This document shows, piece after piece, positions 26,925 through 37,656 of a stretch of 58,787 bases of DNA (positions are counted from its first letter, which is position 1; every line of letters begins with the position of its first letter). The notes beneath the pieces were generated by a model. It was given only the letters and a program-made list of their open reading frames with translations, did no database searches and was not told the DNA's origin. Source of the stretch: Bacteroidaceae bacterium. GTDB taxonomy: Bacteria > Bacteroidota > Bacteroidia > Bacteroidales > Bacteroidaceae. Both the position numbers and the translations under genes were made by a program. The stretch lies in NCBI GenBank assembly GCA_017525235.1, contig JAFXTC010000006.1, positions 1-58,787 on the forward strand, given 5' to 3'.

Positions 26925-28389
26925 CGTTATTGTCGAAATATCTTTTCCCGAATTTATTGTTGCCACCTTTGCGGTCGAAGGGTTTTCTGAATCCACGGTC
27001 GAAGCTCTTGCCACCTTCTTTGCGAAAATCCCTGCGGTCTTCTTTTTCACCGCCTTTACGGAAATCCCTGTGTTCGCCCTTCCCTTTTTTGAAGTCACGT
27101 CTGTCTTCCCATTCGTCTCTTTTGGGTTTGCGCATTCTCTCTTTGGGGTTTTCTTCCAGCTTGTCCTTGAATTCGCGGTGTTGCTTGAATCGTTTACGGT
27201 CAGCCATCATGCGGCGTTCCTGGGCGGTCTTTATGTCACCGCCTTCTGCACGCATATCGTTGAACTTGCCACTGAAGATTTGATACTTGCGCAACTCGCA
27301 CTCCAGACTTCCATTATACAGAGGTGTACGCAGTGAAGGCTTCAGGCCGATCTGGTCGAAACACTCTTCACGATAGCTCAATATCCACGCCTCGTTGTCT
27401 ATGAACTGATGCTTCAGTCGTTCGCCAATCATCTTGTAGAGTCCCAAGAGATCGGGGGCCGAAATACGTTCTCCGTAGGGTGGGTTGGTAATGATGATGC
27501 TTTTCTCAGCAGGCTGTGTGAAGTTGGCAAAATCCTGTTGTTGAACGGTAATCTCCTTGCTCAGTCCGGCAGCCTTAACATTGGTGGTAGCAATAGCGAC
27601 CGCGGGTCTGCTGATGTCGTAGCCGTAGATGTGATGCTCAAAGGGCCGCTCGTTGCTGTCGTCCTCGTAAACTATGTCAAAGAGTTCCTGGTCAAAGTCG
27701 GCCCACTTCTCAAAGGCATATTCTTTTCTGTAAACACCCGGTGCAATGCCACGTGCGATCAGCGCGGCCTCAATGGCAATGGTACCGCTTCCGCACATAG
27801 GATCGATAAGATCGCACTGGCCGTGCCAACCCGTCAGCATGATAATGCCTGCTGCCAGTACCTCGTTCAAGGGAGCTTCTACACTCTCCTGACGGTAGCC
27901 TCTGCGATGCAGGCTTTCACCCGAGCTGTCCAAAGAAAGAGTACAGTCATATTCTGCAACATGGATGTGCAGTTGCAAATCGGGATTGTTGATGCGGATA
28001 TTAGGACGATTGCCTGTCTTTTCGCGGAACTGGTCCACAATGGCGTCTTTCACCTTATAAGCCACAAACTTGCTGTGGCGGAATTCGTTGCTGAACACCA
28101 CGCTGTCAACGGCAAAGGTGGTCTCGTTGGTCAGGTATTCTGTCCAGTCAATCTCTTTGATGGCATCATACACCTCATCGGCGCTGGTGGCGCGGAAGTG
28201 TTTTATAGGCTTCAATATCTTTATAGCAGTACGCAACTGAAAATTGGCGCGATACATCATTTCCTTGTTGCCGGTAAAGCTAACCATGCGTCTGCCTATC
28301 TGTATGTTGTCGGCACCAAGGTCAGTAAGTTCCTTTGCCAATACTTCTTCAAGACCCTGAAAGGTCTTTGCAATCATTTCAAATTCCAT
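26914..28389 (-). CDS. THUMP-domain RNA methyltransferase with basic low-complexity tail
   Basis: The 491-residue protein has an N-terminal THUMP domain (about 50-165). A class I methyltransferase of the RlmL/YcbY N-terminal type follows, with LIDPMCGSGTIAIEAA and the catalytic ITNPPYGERI. Family members form N2-methylguanosine in 23S rRNA or tRNA. The last about 105 residues are strongly charged, with repeated RRDFRK/HRDFRKGG units, an arginine/glycine/aspartate-rich tail that is probably disordered and RNA-binding. The gene stands second in the cysE-led operon. Five exact heptamers fill the gap to cysE. Confidence 0.92.
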   Translation of the reverse strand: MEFEMIAKTFQGLEEVLAKELTDLGADNIQIGRRMVSFTGNKEMMYRANFQLRTAIKILKPIKHFRATSADEVYDAIKEIDWTEYLTNETTFAVDSVVFSNEFRHSKFVAYKVKDAIVDQFREKTGNRPNIRINNPDLQLHIHVAEYDCTLSLDSSGESLHRRGYRQESVEAPLNEVLAAGIIMLTGWHGQCDLIDPMCGSGTIAIEAALIARGIAPGVYRKEYAFEKWADFDQELFDIVYEDDSNERPFEHHIYGYDISRPAVAIATTNVKAAGLSKEITVQQQDFANFTQPAEKSIIITNPPYGERISAPDLLGLYKMIGERLKHQFIDNEAWILSYREECFDQIGLKPSLRTPLYNGSLECELRKYQIFSGKFNDMRAEGGDIKTAQERRMMADRKRFKQHREFKDKLEENPKERMRKPKRDEWEDRRDFKKGKGEHRDFRKGGEKEDRRDFRKEGGKSFDRGFRKPFDRKGGNNKFGKRYFDNNDED

Positions 28390-28390
28390 A

Positions 28391-28425
28391 AACTTTCAAC
28401 TTTCAACTATCAACTTTCAACTCTA
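28391..28425. repeat. Heptanucleotide array, AACTTTC type, five units
   Basis: The units are AACTTTC, AACTTTC, AACTATC, AACTTTC and AACTCTA. They fill 28391-28425 exactly, that is every base but one between the start codon of the methyltransferase (28389) and the stop codon of cysE (28426). Confidence 0.92.
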
Positions 28426-29367
28426 TCAAAGTCCTCCCCAGTCTTCCGGCCTTACAATGTGGCTCTTGCGTTTTTTTGCCTGAACCAGCTGTTCGCCGGG
28501 TTGCGTGCTCTCTGTTACCCACAGGTTACCGCCAATAACGGTCCCCCTGGCTATGGTGATACGTCCTAACACGGTGGCATTACTGTATATGATGACATCG
28601 TCCTCCAGGATAGGATGACGGGGAATACCTTTCATGGGATTGCCATTCTCATCCAAGGGGAAGCTTTTGGCACCCAATGTCACACCCTGATACAGTTTCA
28701 CGTTATTGCCTATGATACAGGTAGCGCCTATTACCACACCCGTTCCATGGTCTATGGTAAAGTGGTCGCCGATGGTAGCACCCGGATGAATGTCTATTCC
28801 CGTCTCGCTATGTGCCATCTCTGTTATAATGCGGGGGATAAGGGGCACGCCTAGCAAAAGCAGTTCGTGGGCGATGCGATAGTTGGTAACAGCCTTAATG
28901 ACGGGATAGCAACTGATTATCTCGCCGTACGATTCGGCTGCAGGGTCACCGTTGTAAGCAGCTTCAACGTCCGTTGCCAGTATGCTTCTTAACTGTGGCA
29001 GACGGCTAATGAACTCGGCAGCAAGCTCCTGGGCTTTGGCAACCATACAGTTGCGTTCTCCGTTACATTCGTCGTCCTCGTCCTTGCAGAAACAAAGTCC
29101 AGCCTGAATCTGCTGCGATAGCAGAGTGTACAGTCGTTCTACGTTCATACCCATGTGATAACGTAGTGTTTGACTGCTCAGGGTGGAGTTACCGTAAAAA
29201 CCAGGGAAGATGATTGCGCGGCACAGATCAACAATTTCTGATAAAACTGCTCCAGAAGGCAGGGGCTCACCATCGTTGTGCTTATGGAACAATCCACGTA
29301 ACGAGCTGCTTTCGGACAACTCGGCCACAGTCTGTTCCATCAGGTGATTCAGTGTTGTAGCACTCAT
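28426..29367 (-). CDS. cysE: Serine O-acetyltransferase
   Basis: The 313-residue protein makes O-acetylserine from serine and acetyl-CoA, the entry to cysteine synthesis. The left-handed beta-helix hexapeptide repeats run from about 190 to 290 (IDIHPGATIGDHF, HGTGVVIGATCIIGNNV, LGAKSFPL, HPILEDDVIIYSNATVLG). The N-terminal helical domain is longer than in E. coli CysE and has several cysteines around CFCKDEDDECNGERNC, a feature of the EpsC-like branch common in Bacteroidetes. It is the first gene of the six-gene operon; a TATCTTTG promoter box lies 30 bases upstream. Confidence 0.94.
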   Translation of the reverse strand: MSATTLNHLMEQTVAELSESSSLRGLFHKHNDGEPLPSGAVLSEIVDLCRAIIFPGFYGNSTLSSQTLRYHMGMNVERLYTLLSQQIQAGLCFCKDEDDECNGERNCMVAKAQELAAEFISRLPQLRSILATDVEAAYNGDPAAESYGEIISCYPVIKAVTNYRIAHELLLLGVPLIPRIITEMAHSETGIDIHPGATIGDHFTIDHGTGVVIGATCIIGNNVKLYQGVTLGAKSFPLDENGNPMKGIPRHPILEDDVIIYSNATVLGRITIARGTVIGGNLWVTESTQPGEQLVQAKKRKSHIVRPEDWGGL

Positions 29368-29396
29368 AAAATATATAATGTGTCAATAAGTGGGGA

Positions 29397-29404
29397 CAAA
29401 GATA
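29397..29404 (-). promoter_or_regulatory. Probable -7 box for the cysE operon
   Basis: The minus strand reads TATCTTTG, matching TAnnTTTG, 30 bases upstream of the cysE ATG. No clear TTTG is found at the expected -33 spacing. Confidence 0.6.
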
Positions 29405-29430
29405 GTGCAAAATTTCGATTAAGCGAAGAG

Positions 29431-29448
29431 TATACAAAAATTTGTATA
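29431..29448. promoter_or_regulatory. 18-bp inverted repeat, possible operator upstream of cysE
   Basis: TATACAAA and TTTGTATA face each other across AA. The site is about 64-81 bases upstream of the cysE start and just upstream of its -7 box, a usual place for a dimeric regulator. AT-richness makes a chance origin possible. Confidence 0.4.
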
Positions 29449-29452
29449 TTTG

Positions 29453-29595
29453 AGCGTGAGAAATTAATATAAACTGAGCGAAAAACCAAATTTATTTGTT
29501 TTTTTCCGAAGTGCAGACTATCTTCGAGACTGCGCAACAGGCTCAAAGGTCGGAATTCTCTCGTGTGTCTGCAAGAAATAAATGGGAAATGTTCC
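29453..29595. other. Rest of the intergenic region upstream of the cysE operon
   Basis: No gene is supported here. Immediately past the DUF5009 stop codon there is a short GGGAA-ATG-TTCCC inverted repeat (29584-29596), too short to call a terminator. Confidence 0.4.
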
Positions 29596-30756
29596 CTAAA
29601 CCCTTAGGAATATCTTGTTCCTATACAAAATGTATAGAATCAGAAAGAGAATGGTTACGTTGCTAAGTTGGATGATAAAGTCGTAGTAATCACCCGCATA
29701 CTGCTCCAGTCCGAAGAACAACGACTTGCTGATGCTGCGGAAGCTAATGACATGACTGACCACGTAGGCCGTGATGCTATTCATGCCGTAAACCTTCAGT
29801 AGTGTCAGATGCTTGTTGTGTCCGCGACAGTCAATCCACCAATAGAACAGCCCCATGAGCAGGAAGCAATAGCCGCTGCTTACCAAGACCATAGAGCCCG
29901 TCCAGATATGCTTGATTACGGGGTGTACCAATCCCCACGTCCAGCCAAGCGCCACCATGGCGAGGCCAATAAGAAGAAGCAGAGACCCTCTCCAAACCTC
30001 CCCCTCTATGGGGAGGCTATTTTTTGTTCTCCACTTAGAGGGGAAGTTAGAGGGGGTCTTTCCTTTCAATATTTCCCCTGCCAAGACACCCGTCAGTACC
30101 GTCACCACAAAGTTAAGACTGCTGAGAATCCATGTATAAGTGTAGGAGGCTTTTACCACCACTTCTCCGTCAATCACCTGAGCAGTATCGCGGAATCGCC
30201 CCAACACCATCATATCTATTCCCTCAGCCAAATTGCCGTGAGGCGTATAGTCGCCTCCTCCGTAATCACCTATGGTAATAAACTCCATTGCGCCCCAAAA
30301 GGCTAAGAGTAAGGCAACGGCAATACCGATCTGCGTTTTCCAACTTGTGTGCAGGTAGATGAGTGCACTGAAGAAATAACCCACGGCAATAGCTTGCAGC
30401 GTATTGGTAAACAGATAGATGCGGTCAGGGTCGAGTGCCAGCAGGTTGCCTTGAACCATCATGCCGAATATCCACAAGAGCAGCACACGTCGACAAAGTC
30501 GCCAGTAAATAGAGGGGGTGGTGTGATGCTTTAGGCTATATGGTATGGCTACACCTGCCATGAACATGAACAGCGGCATCACCAAGTCCCAGGGCGAGAA
30601 TCCTTCCCACTTCTTGTGCGTGAAACACTCCATAATGGATGCCATCCAAGGTGTATCCACAACCTCTGCTAACTCCTCAACAAGGTCGGAGATAGCAACT
30701 AAGCATAATAAATCAAAGCCTCTTAGGGCATCCAGTGATTCAAGACGACGATTCAT
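29596..30756 (-). CDS. DUF5009/NagX-like membrane acyltransferase
   Basis: The 386-residue protein has the N-terminal RLESLDALRGFDLL motif of the acyltransferase-3/heparan-glucosaminide N-acetyltransferase group and about ten membrane helices. It contains FSPWDLVMPLFMFMAGVAIP and a C-terminal NSITAYVVSHV segment. Such proteins move acyl groups from cytoplasmic CoA to sugars outside the membrane; NagX/HGSNAT acts on terminal glucosamine. A loop near residues 230-260 (KTPSNFPSKWRTKNSLPIEG) is encoded by an imperfect palindromic element of about 77 bp. It follows the U32 gene after a heptamer array and probably shares its promoter. Confidence 0.85.
   Translation of the reverse strand: MNRRLESLDALRGFDLLCLVAISDLVEELAEVVDTPWMASIMECFTHKKWEGFSPWDLVMPLFMFMAGVAIPYSLKHHTTPSIYWRLCRRVLLLWIFGMMVQGNLLALDPDRIYLFTNTLQAIAVGYFFSALIYLHTSWKTQIGIAVALLLAFWGAMEFITIGDYGGGDYTPHGNLAEGIDMMVLGRFRDTAQVIDGEVVVKASYTYTWILSSLNFVVTVLTGVLAGEILKGKTPSNFPSKWRTKNSLPIEGEVWRGSLLLLIGLAMVALGWTWGLVHPVIKHIWTGSMVLVSSGYCFLLMGLFYWWIDCRGHNKHLTLLKVYGMNSITAYVVSHVISFRSISKSLFFGLEQYAGDYYDFIIQLSNVTILFLILYILYRNKIFLRV
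29983..30059. repeat. Imperfect palindromic element translated inside the DUF5009 gene
   Basis: The left part AGACCCTCTCCAAACCTCCC and the right part, read on the other strand (AGACCCCCTCTAACTTCCCC), are near copies, with an internal short palindrome CCCCCTCTATGGGGAGG. The element is G/C-rich against AT-richer neighbours, keeps the frame open and lies in a loop between membrane helices. Confidence 0.75.
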
Positions 30757-30791
30757 TGAAAATGAAGAGTGAAGAATGAAGAGTGAAAAAT
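30757..30791. repeat. Heptanucleotide array, GAAGAGT type
   Basis: The units are TGAAAAT, GAAGAGT, GAAGAAT, GAAGAGT and GAAAAAT, starting at the base next to the DUF5009 start codon and covering most of the gap to the U32 stop at 30807. Confidence 0.88.
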
Positions 30792-30806
30792 TTGCTACCG
30801 CGGTGT

Positions 30807-32072
30807 TTAATTGTGAATTATTCGGAAGAGCTTATCGTTGCGACGGACTTTCGTTCCTTCCGTAGAGATGCTGATGCACCAGCCTTTCTTGGCAATGTCT
30901 ACGGGGCCGTCATCGTTGCGGATCTCGTTGGCTGTGAGGCGCAGGCAACCTGTTGTGGGCCCCGTTACCATAATCTCGTCGCCCTTGTTCAGCTCACAGG
31001 CTTCAACCTTAAACTCTGCCACACCCAGTTTGCTAAAGTAGCGTACTACCTTGCCGCAATACACCTTCTTCTCCGTAGCCAGACTGCCATAGTTTGCCGT
31101 ATACTCCATAATGGTGCTGCCTTGGTAGTATCCGTCCCAGAAACCGCGATTGAACACCTTGCTCAGTCGTTCATCCCACTGGGCTTTCTGTTCGTCTGTG
31201 AACAGAGGTGCCTCTTCGGGGTGGTTCTTGTCGTGCAACACCGCCTCTATGGCCTCATTGTAGCACCTTACCACCGTATCAACGTATTCGGGACCACGCG
31301 CTCGCCCTTCTATCTTCATTACCCTTACACCCGAATCCATCAGTCGATCCAGGAACGAGATGGTTTTTAGGTCTCTTGGGCTCATGATATATTTGTTCTC
31401 AATGTCTAGCTCCGTGTTCGTTTCCACGTCTTTTACTGTGTAGCGTCTGCGACAGAGTTGCATACATTCGCCCCTGTTGGCACTACGGCCCCAGTTGCTC
31501 TCGCTCAGGTAGCATTTGCCACTGATAGCCATACAGAGGGCACCGTGACAGAACATTTCTATGCGGATAAGCTCGCCCTTCGGGCCGCAGATGTGCTCTT
31601 CCTGAATCCCTCGGTAGATTTCTGCCACCTGGTCCATGTTCAACTCGCGAGCCAGCACCACCACATCGGCAAACTGGGCATAGAAACGCAGCGCCTCAAT
31701 GTTCGAGATGTTTAGTTGTGTGCTCAGATGCACCTCCTGCCCAATGCGATTGCAATAGTTCATCACGGCAATATCACTGGCTATTACAGCACTGATGTTA
31801 GCCTCCTTGGCAGCATCCAGAATTTGACGCATCAAGGGCAGGTCCTCGCCATAGATGATGGTGTTCACCGTCAGATAGCTCTTCACACCGCAAAGCCTGC
31901 ATTCCTCGGCAATGCGCTTCAGGTCGTCGATGCTGAACGTGCTGGCCGAATGAGCCCTCATGTTCAGGTTCTCAATACCGAAGTATATGCTGTCTGCTCC
32001 AGCCCTCAGTGCAGCCGCCAGGCATTCGGGCGAGCCCACAGGAGCCATTATCTCAAAGTCTTTTCTTTCCAT
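30807..32072 (-). CDS. U32-family protein (TrhP/RlhA/YegQ type, RNA hydroxylation)
   Basis: The 421-residue protein starts with the U32 signature (APVGSPECLAAALRAGADSIYFG). The core has the cysteine cluster CHGALCMAISGKCYLS and a further ECMQLC motif, which are expected to hold an Fe-S cluster. Members once called peptidases include TrhP and RlhA, which hydroxylate tRNA or 23S rRNA, and that role is more likely than proteolysis. The RLS/small beta domain lies at the C-terminus (about 335-421). A complete TTTG-N19-TACCTTTG promoter ends only about 8 bases before the ATG, so the mRNA leader must be very short. Confidence 0.9.
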   Translation of the reverse strand: MERKDFEIMAPVGSPECLAAALRAGADSIYFGIENLNMRAHSASTFSIDDLKRIAEECRLCGVKSYLTVNTIIYGEDLPLMRQILDAAKEANISAVIASDIAVMNYCNRIGQEVHLSTQLNISNIEALRFYAQFADVVVLARELNMDQVAEIYRGIQEEHICGPKGELIRIEMFCHGALCMAISGKCYLSESNWGRSANRGECMQLCRRRYTVKDVETNTELDIENKYIMSPRDLKTISFLDRLMDSGVRVMKIEGRARGPEYVDTVVRCYNEAIEAVLHDKNHPEEAPLFTDEQKAQWDERLSKVFNRGFWDGYYQGSTIMEYTANYGSLATEKKVYCGKVVRYFSKLGVAEFKVEACELNKGDEIMVTGPTTGCLRLTANEIRNDDGPVDIAKKGWCISISTEGTKVRRNDKLFRIIHN

Positions 32073-32080
32073 ACTGCCGA

Positions 32081-32111
32081 CAAAGGTAATGCTTTTTCAT
32101 GATGTGACAAA
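32081..32111 (-). promoter_or_regulatory. Complete Bacteroidetes promoter for the U32 gene
   Basis: On the minus strand TTTG (32108-32111) is followed by 19 bases and TACCTTTG (32081-32088), close to the Bacteroidetes consensus. The U32 start codon at 32072 begins 9 bases beyond the end of the -7 box, predicting a leader of only a few bases. Confidence 0.7.
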
Positions 32112-32144
32112 AAGATTTATTTTATTTACAAGAGAAAAAATATT

Positions 32145-34814
32145 TTACTTTTTCACAATTTTCCTTGTTGTACCATTGCTCATGCGGATGATGTGGACCC
32201 CCTTTCTTTTAAGTGAAGAATGAGGAATGGAGGGTGAAGAACTAATTTTTCTTCCACTAAGGTCATAAACAGCATACTCATTCAAAGACGAATGTTCAAC
32301 GGCCATCAGCCTGTCTGTATCATCATTGTAGAATGTCCCGTCGTCGGCAAGCATGACGATACCATGAGTGGGATTCAGCACAGGGTGGTCGTCCTCTCCC
32401 AATGTCTGGAACCATATAGGAGTATCGAGGTTCTGATTAAGCATATAACACAACTCTCCACTTGCCACCTGCTCTGGTGTAATCTGTATAGCATTATTAT
32501 CGGGTGTGGTGGAGTAGCAATCAGAAGATCTGGGTTTGCCACGCAGCATCGCATCACTCATGTCCTTATAATAATAGCCTTCGATAGTACCACTGCCATA
32601 GCAGTTATAAGCCTGGCCGTTGCCTGCATAACCTGTTATCTGACCGCTCTCACGACCTCCCACCACGGGGCCTGTAGCATAGCAGCTGATGAAGATTGGC
32701 GTTGCGGCTGCGCTCATGTTACAGCCGAAGATACCACCGGCATTCTGATTCTTTGCCGTTACGGAGCCCTCGTTGCCAAGACACTCCATAGTAACCGTTC
32801 CTCCTCCGTTGGAACCGCCGATGAGACCGACGAAGGCATTTCCGCTAATAGAACAAGTCTCGTCGAGCACGAGGTTCTTGATGGTAACGCCGCCTCCGAC
32901 AACACCAAAGAGTCCCGCATAGTTGCTGCCTGATTCTATCGTCAGGTTGCTGAATACGTGTCCTCCTCCGTCGAAGCATCCCATATAAGGATTGAGTTGG
33001 GTACCTATGGGAGAAATGGTATAATCCAGGAAGTCCAAATCGGTGGTGACTACTGCATTGAGGGTGGAGTGGCCGTCATTCACCCGTTCGGCAAATTCCA
33101 TCAGATCCTCAGGAGTGGATATTACGAAGTCCATATCCTGCAGCGTATCCGGAATCTCTCCATATCCCAGTTTCTTGTCTATCCAACGGATGCGCTCTTT
33201 CAGATAGTTCTTGACGATATCAAGCTCTCCCTGATAAGTGCCGGGAGCAAACTGTTGCAGTGTAAGCAACTGCCCGAGATTGTCCCATCGGGTGAAGTTC
33301 AGCTTTTGGGATTCGTCCATCACCTGACCAAGGCTGTCTACAAAGGCCCAAAGGCTATCGCGGGAAAATGCCCCGCTCTCGCGTGCCTCAGCCCAAATGG
33401 AGCTGAGCATCTCATTGGCTGCGGGATCGGAAAGGATACGACTCACAAAGGCCCGTATGCCCGAGACAGCCGAACCGTAATTGTAGAGCCAGTCGGGTTT
33501 CCCGTTCGCGGGATAGGTACGCTGGTCGTTATCCATAGAAAGGTCGAAATCCCACACAGGACCGAAATGGAAGAGATCATCGTTGCGCTCCTTATAGAGA
33601 TACAAACTCCACATGGCATCATTGTTACCCGCAAATTCGCCGACAAGGAAATAGCGCAGGAAGCTTTCCAAGTCCAGCTTGCTTCGATAGCCTTCTTCCA
33701 AGTTTGTATAGTTGGAAGCCCACAGACGGGACTCCATATCGTTGAAGGCATCGCGGATATACGAGAACTGTTCTTGGGTGATATCCTTTTCATCGGGAGA
33801 TTTGACATCAACGGGAATACCACCTTGGGCACTGTTGAAGTGATACTGCTCGCCTCCAGGACTGGTTATCTCCAACAGATATCCACCGCTGATGTTGGGC
33901 TCTTCGACATCTTCGGAAAGCATTTCTGTAATGTCTACACGATTGGGGTCCACCGTCACCTGATCGCTAAGCTGGTAGTTACCCTTGTACTCTCCGTTCA
34001 CGATGACATCCACATTCTGAATCCAAGGCGTATAGCTCATACCCAACCGACGACTCATCTCGAAGGCAATGTTATTGCGTATCAGCGTCTTCTCACGCCA
34101 GTTGGGCAACAATGTCCACTTCTTGCTCTTACTGGGACTCTGCAGCGGAGAATCCTTGAGCATATGATGACTCTTTCCGTCGTTGAACTTAATACGATAA
34201 GGGCGCTTCAGGAAAGCCTCGTAGCGGGAGCCGTTGCCACGCTCCCTGACCAAAGTAGGATATTCCTGTATACGGGTTCCATCATCATAGATAAGGCACA
34301 TCTCGGATTCCAATTCATGAACCTTGTCGTAGGGCTCTATTCCCTCATAAGTGTGATAGGAAAGAGTAGGCAGATTGGTCAGCTGATAGAAGCGGGAATC
34401 ATCGCCCTTACCCTCGTGACCATAGAACTCCACATCTGCAATGTCACAAGTGCAGTCTGCGGGAGCACACCAACGGATATAGCGGAAGCCGCGTGAGACA
34501 TGCACATCAGCATAATTCATCATGCCGGCATTGCCGTTTTCCGTAATCATATACAAAGGTATGGCATCCACAAAATCTTCTCGGTTGGAACCCTCAAAAA
34601 GGCCCAGCATCACATTCTTAGGTCCTGAACTGGTATCATGCGGATTCCATCCCACGCGTGTAATAATGTGTGGCGTTCCCAAATCCATTCCAGTCCAAGT
34701 ATCTGTTCCAATCACCGTGCCTATCAACTTGTCTAACGATTCATCATGTCTCTCTGCATGCATGCATAGCACAGAAAGGACAAGACACAAAAAAGTGATG
34801 ATGGTGTGTTTCAT
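32145..34814 (-). CDS. Exported CotH-kinase-family protein with C-terminal sorting-like domain
   Basis: The 889-residue protein has a signal peptide (MKHTIITFLCLVLSVLCMHA), a discoidin-like N-terminal part (about 30-150) and a CotH kinase domain (about 170-560). Seen there are RERGNGSR, KRPYRIKF, NWREKTLIRNNIAFEMSR, DFDLSMDNDQRT and GEFAGNNDAMW. A GLUG-like repeat part follows (about 600-790: FDGGGHVFSNL, YAGLFG, GGIFGC). CotH proteins phosphorylate spore-coat or surface proteins in other taxa; the target here is unknown. The last residues fit the YDLSGRK...KGVHII motif shared by five proteins here, but a GAAGAAT heptamer array is translated inside it. It begins one base after the rhamnosidase stop. 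Confidence 0.85.
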   Translation of the reverse strand: MKHTIITFLCLVLSVLCMHAERHDESLDKLIGTVIGTDTWTGMDLGTPHIITRVGWNPHDTSSGPKNVMLGLFEGSNREDFVDAIPLYMITENGNAGMMNYADVHVSRGFRYIRWCAPADCTCDIADVEFYGHEGKGDDSRFYQLTNLPTLSYHTYEGIEPYDKVHELESEMCLIYDDGTRIQEYPTLVRERGNGSRYEAFLKRPYRIKFNDGKSHHMLKDSPLQSPSKSKKWTLLPNWREKTLIRNNIAFEMSRRLGMSYTPWIQNVDVIVNGEYKGNYQLSDQVTVDPNRVDITEMLSEDVEEPNISGGYLLEITSPGGEQYHFNSAQGGIPVDVKSPDEKDITQEQFSYIRDAFNDMESRLWASNYTNLEEGYRSKLDLESFLRYFLVGEFAGNNDAMWSLYLYKERNDDLFHFGPVWDFDLSMDNDQRTYPANGKPDWLYNYGSAVSGIRAFVSRILSDPAANEMLSSIWAEARESGAFSRDSLWAFVDSLGQVMDESQKLNFTRWDNLGQLLTLQQFAPGTYQGELDIVKNYLKERIRWIDKKLGYGEIPDTLQDMDFVISTPEDLMEFAERVNDGHSTLNAVVTTDLDFLDYTISPIGTQLNPYMGCFDGGGHVFSNLTIESGSNYAGLFGVVGGGVTIKNLVLDETCSISGNAFVGLIGGSNGGGTVTMECLGNEGSVTAKNQNAGGIFGCNMSAAATPIFISCYATGPVVGGRESGQITGYAGNGQAYNCYGSGTIEGYYYKDMSDAMLRGKPRSSDCYSTTPDNNAIQITPEQVASGELCYMLNQNLDTPIWFQTLGEDDHPVLNPTHGIVMLADDGTFYNDDTDRLMAVEHSSLNEYAVYDLSGRKISSSPSIPHSSLKRKGVHIIRMSNGTTRKIVKK
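32211..32242. repeat. Heptanucleotide array, GAAGAAT type, translated in the CotH gene
   Basis: The units are GAAGAAT, GAGGAAT, GGAGGGT and GAAGAAC. On the coding strand they read as serine/proline/histidine codons (SSPSIPHSS) that separate two halves of the C-terminal motif. Confidence 0.8.
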
Positions 34815-34815
34815 A

Positions 34816-37542
<2,727 letters not shown>

Positions 37543-37571
37543 TCTTGTTCGTTTTTGACCAATAATCGGTA

Positions 37572-37579
37572 CAAAAATA
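37572..37579 (-). promoter_or_regulatory. Probable -7 box for the rhamnosidase-CotH pair
   Basis: The minus strand reads TATTTTTG, 30 bases upstream of the start codon chosen for the rhamnosidase, and supports that start over the longer frame. A TTTG lies only 12 bases upstream of it, closer than usual. Confidence 0.5.
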
Positions 37580-37622
37580 CCATTATTTCTGCAAAAACGG
37601 AATTTTATTTGCACAATCTTTC

Positions 37623-37630
37623 TATCTTTG
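37623..37630 (+). promoter_or_regulatory. Probable -7 box for the GH95 gene
   Basis: The plus strand reads TATCTTTG, 26 bases upstream of the ATG, with TTTG 11 bases before it. Together with 37572 it forms a compact divergent promoter. Confidence 0.55.
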
Positions 37631-37656
37631 CACAGAAAATGACAAATCAATAAGGT

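Noticed and set aside
24930-27098. Longer start for the DPP-IV peptidase at 27098
   Set aside because: The first 58 residues lie within the methyltransferase gene and are not a signal peptide; a perfect signal peptide begins at ATG 26924.
29364-29546. 60-residue ORF upstream of cysE
   Set aside because: It covers the promoter box and the palindrome of cysE and has no recognisable protein features.
32958-34496. 512-residue plus-strand frame opposite the CotH gene
   Set aside because: It is long but reads as the antisense of conserved CotH motifs; the protein has no coherent domain or signal peptide.
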